Assembly (NCBI GenBank): GCA_900544575.1
Contig: UQVO01000003.1
Span: forward strand, 62,001-126,000
Direction of reading: 5' to 3'
Length of the DNA stretch: 64,000 nt
Origin: an uncultured Eubacteriales bacterium
Lineage (GTDB): Bacteria; Bacillota; Clostridia; Christensenellales; CAG-917
The notes below the pieces were generated by a model, which was given only the letters and a program-made list of their open reading frames with translations, was not told the origin of the DNA and did not search any database. Position 1 is the first letter of the stretch. Each line of letters begins with the position of its first letter. The position numbers were made by a program, and so were the translations under genes. Positions 1 through 10,409 of the stretch are shown piece by piece.

Positions 1-3000
1 CTCACCGCCGCAGGCGCGTCGTAGTTCACGGGCTCGATATCCGCCGCCGCAACAGGCAGGTCGACGGGCGCGGGCGCAACAGGCGCGGGCATTATCGAGT
101 CGATGGGCGCGACTTCGAGGGGCACGGGGTCGGGCGCACGGTGCAGCTTGACGAGCACCGCCACGAGTATCGCTATTGCGATGATGAGTATCGCAAGCGC
201 AGCGATAAGCGGCCAAATCCACCACACAAGTCCGGGTGCGGACACGTTCACGAACACGAGGTCGGAGATGTAATTTGTCGTGTAGGTGATGTAGCCGTTC
301 GACACGGTGTAGTCGGAGAGTTCCGCAAGTTCGCCGTTCGACGTGACGTAATACACTCTGTAATCGCCGCTCACGTCGTCAGGCATACGCACCGTGACGG
401 TGACCTCGTTGCCGAGGGTGGAAACGTAAGTGTTGCCGTTCAGCATATCCACGTTGACGATGCCGCTCGTGGTGAGCACTTCGTCTTCGGTGGCAAGCGC
501 CTGGACATTGCTGTCCACGATGTTCCAGAAGCTGGTGCCCTCCGCAACAATCGAGTTGTTCAGCGTGTAGTTGACGGTGACGGGGTTGTCGCCGAAGTCC
601 ACCGTGACGTAATCGATTCCGTCCACGGTATAAGTCACGCGGCTTATCGTGGCGGTAAGGTTGCCCGTGCCGCCGCCGGACACATAATAGTTGGGGTCGT
701 TGCTGGTGATGGTGTAAGTGTACACACCCGCGGTCGTGACGGAAGAAACCACCACACCGCTGCTGTTGCGGTAAGTCACCGTGAAGTCGTCCGTGTCGAG
801 TCCCTGCGCGGTGAAGGTTATCTCACATCCGTCCGAACCGTCCGTCACGTCGTGAGTCCTGCTCGCCGCATCCACCGTCACCACGACAGGCGCCTGCGCC
901 ACGCGTATGGTGCCTATGCGGTTTTCGATGACATAGTTGCCCACGAAATCACCGCCGACCGTCAACACGACCGAATATCCGCCGGCATTGAGCATAGCGT
1001 CAACAGCCTCGCCGTTCAGGGTGTAGCCCACGGAAATGTCATCGAAGAAGCCAATCACTTCCTCACGGCTCAATGCATCCGTTGCAGAGAGTTTGTCGAG
1101 GTCTATTATGTGCTCTTCGCCGTCATAAGTGAAGCCGAGGTTTTCATCGGGCGTGACAATGACGCTGCGCTGATTGATGACGAAGCTGCCCTGCGCGGTA
1201 AATTCGCCTACATAATAGTAGTTGCGTTCGTCGTTGCCGTCGTCGATGAGTCTTCTCACCGTCACGGACCAGGTGTACTCGCCCGCATTCACGGGAGCGC
1301 TTTCGAGCACGGTGTCACCCTGTCTCCACTCAACGGTGGTTTCTGCCGTCTTGTCGAAATCGTCAAGCCCGTTCACAATCATATCGAGCGAAACGGCCTC
1401 TCCGCTCTGATAAGGCTTTTCGAGGTCTTCGGGCACGGTGTACGTCTTGGAAAGGTCGGGCAGCTTGATGAGCAACGTATGCGTCACGGACACACCGTCC
1501 GCACCGACTATCACCACATCGTAGTTGGCAAGTCTGCTGTCGTCGACGGTGAGGACATAATCGGCGCCGGCGTTTTCGGTAATATCCGCGGTCGCGATGT
1601 CGATTGCCACACCGTTCAGCGTATAGCTGTAACCGATTTGCGCGAGTATGTCGTCTGCATTATCGACACTTGCGAGTCCGCTCTGCACCGCAAATGCAGG
1701 CGCAGGCAGCGTGCCGACGTAATAGTCCGCCACAAACGTATAGCCGCCGTCGCCCGTGTAATTGCCGGACACCGTGACGTTGAGCGTGGCTTTATTGACC
1801 GTAACGGTCGAGGTCTGCTGATTGATATTGAAGTTTGTCGCCTTGACGTTGACGACGCAGCCGCTGTAAGTGCCTGCACCGACTGCCAGAGTGCCGTCCG
1901 CCGCCGAGAATATTTCGTTTCCGTCAGCCGTCACGGGCACCGCCTGTGAGAACGTGCCGTTGATGCGGATGTATTCGCCTGCGGCATTCAGGGTGAACGT
2001 GCCGTCGCCGTTGTTCACATAAGACCTGCCCACGGGCTGGGGAACGTCTGCTCCGTGACCGAACGCTTCCGCCCAGTCGCTTGCGAGGATATAGGCGTAA
2101 CCGTCGGCGTCGACGAGAATATTCTTGCCGTTAAACGTGTATTTTACGCTGTGGTCAATCTCGCCGCCGTATGTACCCGTGAGACCCTCGGTGCTCTCTC
2201 CGCTTCCGTCCATCAGCTGGACTTCGACAGAATTCGTCGCCGCGGTGATGGAACCGAGCCTGGACACGGTATAGCTGTTATCCTCCGTATTGAAGACGAA
2301 GTTGTTGGTGTCCACCGCCATATTGTCGCCGTCGATTATTCCGTCGATGGTGAAGACGACGTCTTTGCCCGTTCCGACATTTGCATCGACAAACGAAATT
2401 GAAATGTTGCCTATTTTATATCCCACCTGACCGAGTTCGGAGCCGTCTTCGAGCGTAAGTTCGACGGTGTAGTCCACATTGTATTCGGGACCGGTGAGCG
2501 TCGCCGTATCGTCGAAAGGCTTGGTGAACACATTGTTATTGACGGGATTGACCGTAAACCCAATCCTTGCGGGGTCGATGGAACCCGTCGCATCCGCACG
2601 GCGGAATTCCTGCGAAAGCGCACCGTAATCCCCGAGCTGCGTAATCTCTTCTTCCGTCAGCGTCTGTCCGTCCTTGACTCCGAGAATGTAGAGCGTTTCG
2701 TTGTTGTAGACAAAGTCGGCAAGCACATCGAGTTTGGCATAGATATTCTCGTTGGCTGCGATTGCGCGGAGTTCGGACTCGCTTGCGACATAATATTCGG
2801 TAGTCGCAAAGTCATAATAATAAGCGTAATATCCCTCGTCCCCCTCTTTGAGGTTCGCAAGTCCGCCGAGTTCGGTGACTTGCTCGAAGCCCTCTATGGC
2901 GCTCTCGTTGCTTCCGAACACGAGATAGTAGTTGACGGGCCCTCTGGAATTTGTGAGAACGAAGCCGTAGACAAACCCCGTATTCACACGGCCGTCCTGG

Positions 3001-6000
3001 ACATCGATATCCTCGGGATTGTATCCCGCGCCATACACGGTGACGTTATAGTTCGACGCATACGATTCCGCCTCGACAAATCCCGTAAGGGTTATGCCTT
3101 CACCGACGGTAAGTTTCGTTTCGTCAATGCCCGTATATGCCAGTCCGTCATACGTCTTGGAAGGCAGCGTGAACTCTACCGCAAGCGGCGCGGGCGTGAT
3201 GTTCGCCGTCAAACCGGTCGTTATCGAGCCGCTGAACGCGAAGACATAACTTCTCGCGATTCTGGTTGCCAGGTCATAATCTGCACTGTCCTCGGACACG
3301 CCGACGGCAATGCCGAGGGAATCGACTTTGACGTTGTGAGTCCCGACATTGGGCGAATTGGTGTCGAACGCGGCATTGTAGGTGTACACCACTCTCCCGT
3401 CCGTAAACGCGGCGCGGTCGTTTGCATTTATGCTGTTGTTAGTCACGGCACTGAGGTCGAGCGTCGCGGTCGTGGTGTTGTCATAGACTTTGTCGTTCGC
3501 CTTGATGTCGTTCAGCGTAACGCTTATGTTTCGGGGAGAAAGCACCGCGGCGTCCGCCATAATGTAAGTTTCGATAGTATACTGCTCCGAGCCGGAGGTA
3601 GGCATTCCGTCAAGGTCGACGCTGGAACTGGAGAACGTGTAGTTGCCCCAATCGAAGCCGCTTGCTCCGTCGGGAGTGATTCTGAAACCGGAAACGGTGA
3701 CATAGTGCAGCCATCCGTTTTCGGCAGTCCCCTGTACATACTGGTCGGGTGCGCCCTGCGCATCGGAGTACGTATAAGCAGTCGCATCAACGGTTATGCT
3801 CTCTTCGCCGACAAGCCCGCTGACTTCGGGTTCAATTCCCGAAGGATTGATGGTAGACTCGCCGTCGTACACTTTGTCGGGGAATGCGATTTCAAGCGTA
3901 AGTTCCTTGCGGACAATGCTGTAAGGAGCGCCCTCGCCGTCCTCAGTGACGGAACCGTTGACCTTTCTTTCAAGAGCGGCGCAGCCGTCGGCGGTAAACT
4001 CGGAGGACAACGCATAGTTGGAGCTGCCGAGCGTCACATCAGTGAAATCGACGACGTAATTGCCGACATTTTTGGAAGATGTACCGGCAACGAAAGCAAG
4101 CCCGAGGTCGCTGATGTCAAAGCCCGTAATCTGCCCCGCAAACTCCGCAGTCACTTCGAACGTGACCTCGACAGCCGTTTCTCCGTCGTAAGCGCGGCTC
4201 ATCGCGAAATTGAACACGATGTCGTCGGGAGTGATTGTGCGCGCATCTATCGTTCCGGAGAGATTGCTGATTTCGAAGACGGTGCCCTCTCCGCTCTCGT
4301 ATGCATGCACTTCAACGTCCATACCGAGGTTGTAGTATTCCTCTACAATCCCGTCCCCTATCCACGCAAGGTCGGGGAACCACAATTGCAACGTATTGAT
4401 GATGACCGTGCCCGCATCCGACACCGTGAACGTACCGGAAATATAGCTGAAATCTTTTCCGAAGAGTGCGGAGCTGCTGCTGATAGTAATATCGTCGGTG
4501 CCGATGGCGGTGTTCCCGTCATAGGTCTTGTTCACGACGAAGTGTTCTTTGTTGACGGCGATTATCTCCTGCATAATGCGGTAAATTGCATCCGTGATGA
4601 GCTCGGTAATGCTCTCGGGGATGATGTAATTGCCCGCATCGGTGCCGCTGAGCGCGAGGTTGTAGAAACGCACGGAATAGTCGTTGCCGAACTCGGCAAC
4701 CGCCTGCGTTCCGTCCCAGTACTCCGCGTCGAACTCCACGCTCACGCTGTCGTTGTTGAGGAGCAAAGCTTCGATATTGATGCTGCCGCTTGCGACGGGC
4801 GAGCCGTCATAGTATTTATTCTGCCCCGTAAGTATGGCGCTCTCAAGGTTGAGTTCACGCTGATTGATTGTGAACGTAAGTCCGCCGAATATCTCTTCGA
4901 GATTGGTTTTGTCAAGGACGAGATTGCCGTCGGCCATTTCCGCCTGAGACCAGTCTATGCCGTAGACACCCGCGTCGTCGTATCTTCCGGCTGCCGCGCC
5001 GTCTTCGCCCTCGCGCACGACGCCGCTGATTGCGGGCAAGCCGTATTCACTCTGATATCCTTCGGGCAATGCCGCGAAGGCATATGTGAAATTAAGCGCG
5101 GAATCCCTGTCGCCGTAAGTCTTGGAGTTGTTGTTGAGGTCCGCGTCGGTGAGGCTGACCTCGAACGGAGTGACGGAAAGCTGCGCGCCGTTTACGTTGT
5201 TGCCTTCGCTGTCGACAAACACGACTTCGAACTGCCCCGTGGCCTCTTCTTCGCCGTTCATAACGGTATACGTATACACGAAAGTAATCGTATATCTCGT
5301 CTGCACGCCGTTGTGAAGCAGGTTGTCGAAATCATAGTTCGACACGTTCACCGCCGTAATTTCGACGTCATAACTCGTGGGTGCGGTCGTGCTGTCCCCG
5401 TTTGCCGCAAAATCGACATCATAGTTGTCGGGGTTCATCAGCGCATCCCTGTCCCACAAAGTACCGTACACAGTGGAGAACACGATGTTGTCGTGGAACG
5501 TGACGGTCAGCGTGCCGCTGAGGTCGGCGCGCAGAGTTATTTCCACGGTTATGCTGCCCGGCTCGACCACGATGATGACGTTCTGCGTGTCGCCTGCGTT
5601 GTGCGTCGAAACCAGATTTTCCGCGGAAGCAGACACATTGTAAGTGTTCTCTCCGCCTTCCACCAGAGCACCGACAAGCAGCCAGCCGGATATGCCGAAC
5701 TTGCTTATGTCGGGATTGTCGTCGTCATCGAAGCGCACTTGCAGTCCCGCAATTGCTTCTTCGTCCTCCGCCGTAAACTCCTGTCCTTCCGCGGGAGTGA
5801 CCGTGACGGTGACGGCAGTCACGGTTATGCCGCCGTTTTCCTCTGCGAATGCGACGGTAAAGTTGCTGTTGATGTCGCCCTGCTCTATTCCCGTAAAGGC
5901 ATAGGAGCCTGCGTTGACGAATCCGAACGTATTATTCGCCGTGTCCGTCGCGACGTCGTCCGCGGGAAGAGTGACGCTCCAATACTCGCCGCCGTCCGTG

Positions 6001-9000
6001 ACGGAGGAGGCGTCTATGCCGAATATCGCGGCGATCTGCGCCGCAGAATTATACAAATTGAAACTGTCTTCAAACCCGAGATTTTTCGGCAGCGTCACCG
6101 TATACGCGTCGGGCATATCGTCGCCGTATGTCAGCATGACGCTCTCGGCGGTGACTTCCAGTCCTCTCTTCGCCACCGTCAGCGAGGGCTCGCCCCCGTT
6201 CCACTTGAATGTGACGTCATAGTCCTGAGCGGAGACATCGGCGGTGAAATTATTATAAGTTCCCGCCGGGATATAGCCGCTCTGAATGCCGCCGATCGCA
6301 AAAGCCGCATTCCATCCGGCAAGAGTTGTCGGGTCTTTTACTCCGCTGTCCGCTCCGACGAGCCCGCTCGATATTTCATACGAGAACAGTCCCGCCAGAT
6401 TTTCCGCGGTGACGTCGCCGTACGTCGCGCCCTCACCGTTTACGGTTATCTGAATTTCGAGGTCCGCCTTATTGACGGTGACCGCATAGTCTTCCACTTC
6501 CTCGTTCAGCACATAGAACTCGGAGTCGGCACGTCTTATCGCAAGAGAATACGCCCCCGCGTGCGTGACTTTGTCCGTCGAATAAGGATAGACGACGGTG
6601 TAAGGCAGATTGTCGGTCAAAGTGACCGTTTCGCCGACGGTGCCGTCAACCGTTACGCCTGTCAGCACAACGGGGAATTCGATTGCCGCACCTGTATAGT
6701 CCGCCTGGTTGTTGGAGAATGCCGCCGACACCACCCTGCGGTAAGAGAAGACAATCTGCGCCCCGCCTCTTACGGCAGGAAGCGCGGAAATATCGCTGCG
6801 GTCGACGCGAAGCGCAAGCCTGCCGCCATCCGTATATGCGTAATCGCCGGCGACTCCTTCCTCAACGAAACCGGTTTCGAAGTTGTCGGAAGGATGAGTG
6901 TAAATCGGCGTGTCTACGACCTGTCCGTCTGCGCCGTATTTCTTAATTTCATAAGGTACGTACGCGTACGCGCCCGTGAGTTCCGCAGAGAAATACACGG
7001 TTTCACCGCGCTTATAGCTGCCTACGGTTTCCCCTTCTTCGTTCACAAAGGTGAAATTCCACACGTTATGATTACTGCCGAAGTGGTCCGTGCTTTCCTG
7101 TGCGATTTGCGCGCCGATGATATAATCGTTCGCGTCGACAAGCACGCCGTACGCCGCAAGCTCGCTTATGTTGCCGGCGATGTCCAGCCCCGCTATGTAC
7201 ACGACGTAATAACCGACCGCGTTTGCACCGTCGTTCTGGAACAGCAGGTCAAACGGGTCCATTGCGTCACTGGCATCGCTGTATCTGTCGAAAAAGTCGT
7301 CGATATCGCCCGCATTGACTGACGCGAAAGCGGAAAGCTTCTGTTGATATGCCTCGGCAAATGCCGCTTCCGTGGCGTAATACGCCGTGGAATAATAGAT
7401 TCTGTAATATGAGTCGTCGCTTTGGACGGACGGCTGTGCGGACATACTCCAACCGTCGGTGTACCACTTCCTGTCACCGCCCGTGGGGATGCGTCCCGTT
7501 GTAACGACGATGTGGTCGGTTTCGTCCGTCGAGCCGCTCTCGGACACGTCGGGAGCGAGAGGCTTGGTCATGTCCAGATAAATACGCGCTCCGCCGACAT
7601 CTGCCCATGCGTCGTCTTTGGCACTCGCGCCGCCGTTGATTCCGGTCTCGGTGGTGAATGCTCCGGTTGCGTCCGCGTTGTTTTTGACGGTAAAGTTATG
7701 CGCTCTTGTGAAGTCGCTGTTGGGCTTACCCGTGTACACTACGGTGAGATTATAGGACGAGTCCGCCCCCTCTTCTATGGTGACCGAAACCGATGCCAGG
7801 GCATAACTGTCCCCCGTCATAGTCCATACGCCTTCCGCCTCGCTCCACGCGGCGGACTGCACGCTGCCGTCCGTGCTGCTCGTGATTTTCTTTATGGCGT
7901 TGTTTACGATGTACACGACATAGCTTTCCCCGTCCGCGCCGAGTATGAGCACTCTGTTGCCGGAGATGTTGGGCGTAAAGTTGATTGTCGCCGTGATGGA
8001 CGTGCTCACATACACCGTTTCGCCGTGGTCGATGACGCCGTCGCCGTTGATGTCGCCGCTCGGTATGACCGTGCCATCCAAAGTGTTGTAAGTCAGCCTC
8101 ACCGTGTTTGCGGGCGCGGTGCAGTCGACCTTGACATACACCGTTATTGTGTCTTCCGACACAAACCCGGCATAGTTCATCGCATAGAACGTAAAGCGGT
8201 AATATCCGTTCCCCGTCGCTCCGACATTGCCGTTGATATCCGTACCTCCACTACGACCGCCGACGGCAAATGAGCCTCCTCCGAAATCGTAAGTTGCGGT
8301 TGCGGTTGTATTATTTATATAGGCAAATGGATGCCAACTGCTCCACGCATTCTCATCAGAGGGTAATGCAGATGTTTCATCCCAAGTCGGACTGCTTGCA
8401 TAGTCAACTGAATAAAACCAAAGCAATGGGTTACTATTAGAGCCGGCATTCGCAAAATGTATAGAACTCAAAACTTGATTATATACCCATGACCAAGCGT
8501 CTGTTGTATCTGAAACTATCCATTCTGGTGTCTGCTGATGAGTGACAGTAGCAGTGCTGATATCTGTCTGACTTTCGACAATTCCGCCAACCTCAATAGA
8601 AATTTCTCTGGTAGAGTCTCCCGAATCAGTTAAATATAAAGTAACTGCACCATCTGTATTGTCTGAAAAATATAATACTAATGTTGCCGTGTCTCTTGCG
8701 GGGTCAGCAGTTAATTCTATATAAACATTTCCCGTCCCTCCGCCAGCAGCCGAATAAGTGCCGCTACCTGTTGAAAGCACACCGTTATATGACACCCCTG
8801 CCGTTGCAGTACCAAAACTGACCGTACTTATACCTGCAAAATACTCTCCTGACGTCCTGCTGGCAGGTTGTCCGTTAACATTTTGGTCTGTAATTGTTAC
8901 CGCCAGTCGTTTAGCATAGGTGCCATTGATGGAATTTGCTCTTGCGATAGCACTATCAAGTCGAATGGACGTCCCCGCGATTATATCACTATCATTAAAT

Positions 9001-10013
9001 TGAGCAGCGGAATTTGCGATATCATTATGAAGCGTATTCTCTCCATCATACGCAAAATAATTTGTGACATCAGTAGTTAAAGTACTGAGTTCCGTATCAA
9101 TAGCAGTTATTGCAGGCGCATGCCCGTCGCTGGCATTTGTTGTCGGCACAGCGCTGGTTTTATGTACGGTGAAAGTAATTTGCACTTCATTCGCATATAT
9201 GCCCGTGGTTTCATTGCCACCGGTTGCGCGGTAAAGAGTGAGCGCAAGATTGGACATTGAACTCTGAAGTGTCGAGGTGCTTCCGGAAGAATTGCGCAAC
9301 ACACCGGTCCAACGTGTTGTCGCACTTGTAATCCATCCGTCATCGCCCCAATTCTCTAAATAATAATAACCACTATTGGCGCACCAATCTGAGCTATCAT
9401 TTTCGGTATTAACATAGTATGATGCACTGGTTTTGGAAGAACTTCCGAGTATACCCATTCCGAAAGACCTATCACCAGAATAAGGTCCTTTATTCTGTGT
9501 ATACAAAGTACCGGAAAATGAAACATCAATAGAATAGCGGGATGCCAGCTGTAAAAATATTGTCGGAGTGGTGACGTTAAGAACAGCAATTACCGTAGGT
9601 CTAGCAGTCAGACCGTGTCTACTGGTTTCATGTCCGCCGAATGAGCCGTTATTGCCTGCACTGTAAAATTCAAGGGAATTTGAGTTCCCCCATCCGTAAA
9701 TACTGGTATAATTTAATGGACTCACCCCTTGGTCCGCCAAATTAATTGTATATGTATAGTCTCCCGTCTCGGTGGAATGCATATCATCCCATATTTCTTC
9801 CATAAGGGAAGCATTTACTGATGACAAATTTAAAGCATTGACATAACCGCCGGAAGTATCCGCCTCCGCGACATTCGCGCCGCTGTCGGAGTTTATGTCA
9901 AAAACGCCCGCCGTCAGCACAACGGCGAACACGGTCGCAAAACACATCAGCAAAATCGCGAATTTGGTAACGTTGACAAAAAACCTTCTTTGCCCGTCGC
10001 GGTTTGTTCTCAT
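1..10013 (-). CDS. Giant YDG/MBG-repeat surface protein (C-terminus outside the window)
   Basis: One reading frame stays open from ATG at 10013 to the left edge: 3337 full codons. I checked the frame by translating most of it; I did not find a stop. RBS GAGGTGGG lies just upstream. Residues 1-45 are a signal peptide (Arg-rich start, then a hydrophobic run near 17-36). Residues about 55-575 are an AT-rich head without a recognised domain. A Ca-binding-like loop, DINGDGVIDHGE, lies near residue 650. From about residue 1050 on, beta-domain modules recur, with YDG-type cores such as DKVYDGEST, NKTYDGNTA, SRAYDGETA and SKTYDGLAY between about 1730 and 2960, alternating with MBG-like strands (VNKATLNVTVSG). 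Near 150-240 a membrane helix starting W-W-I-W-P is followed by a Pro/Ala-rich tail. Role inferred: cell-surface adhesin or stalk. No catalytic domain was seen. Confidence 0.9.
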   Translation of the reverse strand, partial: MRTNRDGQRRFFVNVTKFAILLMCFATVFAVVLTAGVFDINSDSGANVAEADTSGGYVNALNLSSVNASLMEEIWDDMHSTETGDYTYTINLADQGVSPLNYTSIYGWGNSNSLEFYSAGNNGSFGGHETSRHGLTARPTVIAVLNVTTPTIFLQLASRYSIDVSFSGTLYTQNKGPYSGDRSFGMGILGSSSKTSASYYVNTENDSSDWCANSGYYYLENWGDDGWITSATTRWTGVLRNSSGSTSTLQSSMSNLALTLYRATGGNETTGIYANEVQITFTVHKTSAVPTTNASDGHAPAITAIDTELSTLTTDVTNYFAYDGENTLHNDIANSAAQFNDSDIIAGTSIRLDSAIARANSINGTYAKRLAVTITDQNVNGQPASRTSGEYFAGISTVSFGTATAGVSYNGVLSTGSGTYSAAGGGTGNVYIELTADPARDTATLVLYFSDNTDGAVTLYLTDSGDSTREISIEVGGIVESQTDISTATVTHQQTPEWIVSDTTDAWSWVYNQVLSSIHFANAGSNSNPLLWFYSVDYASSPTWDETSALPSDENAWSSWHPFAYINNTTATATYDFGGGSFAVGGRSGGTDINGNVGATGNGYYRFTFYAMNYAGFVSEDTITVYVKVDCTAPANTVRLTYNTLDGTVIPSGDINGDGVIDHGETVYVSTSITATINFTPNISGNRVLILGADGESYVVYIVNNAIKKITSSTDGSVQSAAWSEAEGVWTMTGDSYALASVSVTIEEGADSSYNLTVVYTGKPNSDFTRAHNFTVKNNADATGAFTTETGINGGASAKDDAWADVGGARIYLDMTKPLAPDVSESGSTDETDHIVVTTGRIPTGGDRKWYTDGWSMSAQPSVQSDDSYYRIYYSTAYYATEAAFAEAYQQKLSAFASVNAGDIDDFFDRYSDASDAMDPFDLLFQNDGANAVGYYVVYIAGLDIAGNISELAAYGVLVDANDYIIGAQIAQESTDHFGSNHNVWNFTFVNEEGETVGSYKRGETVYFSAELTGAYAYVPYEIKKYGADGQVVDTPIYTHPSDNFETGFVEEGVAGDYAYTDGGRLALRVDRSDISALPAVRGGAQIVFSYRRVVSAAFSNNQADYTGAAIEFPVVLTGVTVDGTVGETVTLTDNLPYTVVYPYSTDKVTHAGAYSLAIRRADSEFYVLNEEVEDYAVTVNKADLEIQITVNGEGATYGDVTAENLAGLFSYEISSGLVGADSGVKDPTTLAGWNAAFAIGGIQSGYIPAGTYNNFTADVSAQDYDVTFKWNGGEPSLTVAKRGLEVTAESVMLTYGDDMPDAYTVTLPKNLGFEDSFNLYNSAAQIAAIFGIDASSVTDGGEYWSVTLPADDVATDTANNTFGFVNAGSYAFTGIEQGDINSNFTVAFAEENGGITVTAVTVTVTPAEGQEFTAEDEEAIAGLQVRFDDDDNPDISKFGISGWLLVGALVEGGENTYNVSASAENLVSTHNAGDTQNVIIVVEPGSITVEITLRADLSGTLTVTFHDNIVFSTVYGTLWDRDALMNPDNYDVDFAANGDSTTAPTSYDVEITAVNVSNYDFDNLLHNGVQTRYTITFVYTYTVMNGEEEATGQFEVVFVDSEGNNVNGAQLSVTPFEVSLTDADLNNNSKTYGDRDSALNFTYAFAALPEGYQSEYGLPAISGVVREGEDGAAAGRYDDAGVYGIDWSQAEMADGNLVLDKTNLEEIFGGLTFTINQRELNLESAILTGQNKYYDGSPVASGSINIEALLLNNDSVSVEFDAEYWDGTQAVAEFGNDYSVRFYNLALSGTDAGNYIIPESITELITDAIYRIMQEIIAVNKEHFVVNKTYDGNTAIGTDDITISSSSALFGKDFSYISGTFTVSDAGTVIINTLQLWFPDLAWIGDGIVEEYYNLGMDVEVHAYESGEGTVFEISNLSGTIDARTITPDDIVFNFAMSRAYDGETAVEVTFEVTAEFAGQITGFDISDLGLAFVAGTSSKNVGNYVVDFTDVTLGSSNYALSSEFTADGCAALERKVNGSVTEDGEGAPYSIVRKELTLEIAFPDKVYDGESTINPSGIEPEVSGLVGEESITVDATAYTYSDAQGAPDQYVQGTAENGWLHYVTVSGFRITPDGASGFDWGNYTFSSSSVDLDGMPTSGSEQYTIETYIMADAAVLSPRNISVTLNDIKANDKVYDNTTTATLDLSAVTNNSINANDRAAFTDGRVVYTYNAAFDTNSPNVGTHNVKVDSLGIAVGVSEDSADYDLATRIARSYVFAFSGSITTGLTANITPAPLAVEFTLPSKTYDGLAYTGIDETKLTVGEGITLTGFVEAESYASNYNVTVYGAGYNPEDIDVQDGRVNTGFVYGFVLTNSRGPVNYYLVFGSNESAIEGFEQVTELGGLANLKEGDEGYYAYYYDFATTEYYVASESELRAIAANENIYAKLDVLADFVYNNETLYILGVKDGQTLTEEEITQLGDYGALSQEFRRADATGSIDPARIGFTVNPVNNNVFTKPFDDTATLTGPEYNVDYTVELTLEDGSELGQVGYKIGNISISFVDANVGTGKDVVFTIDGIIDGDNMAVDTNNFVFNTEDNSYTVSRLGSITAATNSVEVQLMDGSGESTEGLTGTYGGEIDHSVKYTFNGKNILVDADGYAYILASDWAEAFGHGADVPQPVGRSYVNNGDGTFTLNAAGEYIRINGTFSQAVPVTADGNEIFSAADGTLAVGAGTYSGCVVNVKATNFNINQQTSTVTVNKATLNVTVSGNYTGDGGYTFVADYYVGTLPAPAFAVQSGLASVDNADDILAQIGYSYTLNGVAIDIATADITENAGADYVLTVDDSRLANYDVVIVGADGVSVTHTLLIKLPDLSKTYTVPEDLEKPYQSGEAVSLDMIVNGLDDFDKTAETTVEWRQGDTVLESAPVNAGEYTWSVTVRRLIDDGNDERNYYYVGEFTAQGSFVINQRSVIVTPDENLGFTYDGEEHIIDLDKLSATDALSREEVIGFFDDISVGYTLNGEAVDAMLNAGGYSVVLTVGGDFVGNYVIENRIGTIRVAQAPVVVTVDAASRTHDVTDGSDGCEITFTAQGLDTDDFTVTYRNSSGVVVSSVTTAGVYTYTITSNDPNYYVSGGGTGNLTATISRVTYTVDGIDYVTVDFGDNPVTVNYTLNNSIVAEGTSFWNIVDSNVQALATEDEVLTTSGIVNVDMLNGNTYVSTLGNEVTVTVRMPDDVSGDYRVYYVTSNGELAELSDYTVSNGYITYTTNYISDLVFVNVSAPGLVWWIWPLIAALAILIIAIAILVAVLVKLHRAPDPVPLEVAPIDSIMPAPVAPAPVDLPVAAADIEPVNYDAPAAV
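8290..9850. other. AT-rich segment inside the giant surface protein gene
   Basis: Within the giant reading frame this stretch, about residues 55-575, is visibly poorer in G+C (roughly 40 percent by eye) and uses codons such as AGT, TCA, ATA and AAT. The flanking parts of the same gene are G+C-rich with GAC, GGC and ACG codons. The frame is continuous across both edges. This suggests that the exposed N-terminal head was exchanged by recombination. Confidence 0.65.
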
Positions 10014-10191
10014 AATCCCACCTCACAAAAGCAACTTCCCTGTTTGCTTTCAAAATTGACTTACTTACGCACGCGCGCATTACGCGCACTTGATTAAACT
10101 TACGCAAAATCATATTACCACGCTCATCCAAACATTCCTCTCCCCGTCAACCACTGTTAACCCTCCCCTTCCCCGATTTTAATCTTTCCAT
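10014..10191 (-). promoter_or_regulatory. Leader/promoter region of the giant surface gene
   Basis: Gene-free stretch upstream of the giant gene. It holds the RBS and two copies of GCGTAAGT about 30 bases apart (minus strand). A TAATAT at about 10112-10117 could be a -10 box, but I see no convincing -35 box. No protein-coding signal was seen. Confidence 0.35.
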
Positions 10192-10239
10192 TTTTTGGAC
10201 AAACAAACAGACTCTTGGGGACGGAGCAAAACAGTCCGA
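10192..10239 (+). repeat. Single-arm copy of the transposase-associated repeat
   Basis: One arm of the palindromic element is present, with core GGGGACGGAGCAAAACAGTC. The preceding flank, GACAAaCAaaCAGACTC-like, is also shared with the full palindrome 120 bases downstream. The second arm is missing, so this copy cannot fold into the long hairpin. The space between the copies contains a short CACTCCCCTC tandem. Confidence 0.8.
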
Positions 10240-10322
10240 CTCCTCCCCTTCACTCCCCTCCACTCCCCTCAAAAATCCCTAAATATACTGGCAAAAAGTC
10301 ATCCCTCTCCCTTTTTGACAAG

Positions 10323-10389
10323 CAGACTCCCGGGGACGGAGCAAAACAGTCCGAAAAACGGACTGTTTTGCTCCGTCCCCAAGAGTCTG
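10323..10389. repeat. Palindromic repeat downstream of the Y1 transposase gene
   Basis: Two 29-base arms (10325-10353 and 10359-10387) pair around an AAAAA loop, with mismatches only at two positions near the base of the stem. The core is GGGGACGGAGCAAAACAGTC. It ends 20 bases after the transposase stop codon. It may also act as a transcription barrier for that gene. Confidence 0.85.
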
Positions 10390-10409
10390 CTAGCACCTTA
10401 AATTTTACT

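Noticed and set aside
2880..7322. 1480-codon open frame on the plus strand
   Set aside because: It lies antisense to the giant surface gene, has no RBS or family pattern, and its openness follows from the G+C-rich repetitive codons of the real gene. The same applies to the plus-strand frame at 141-1949.
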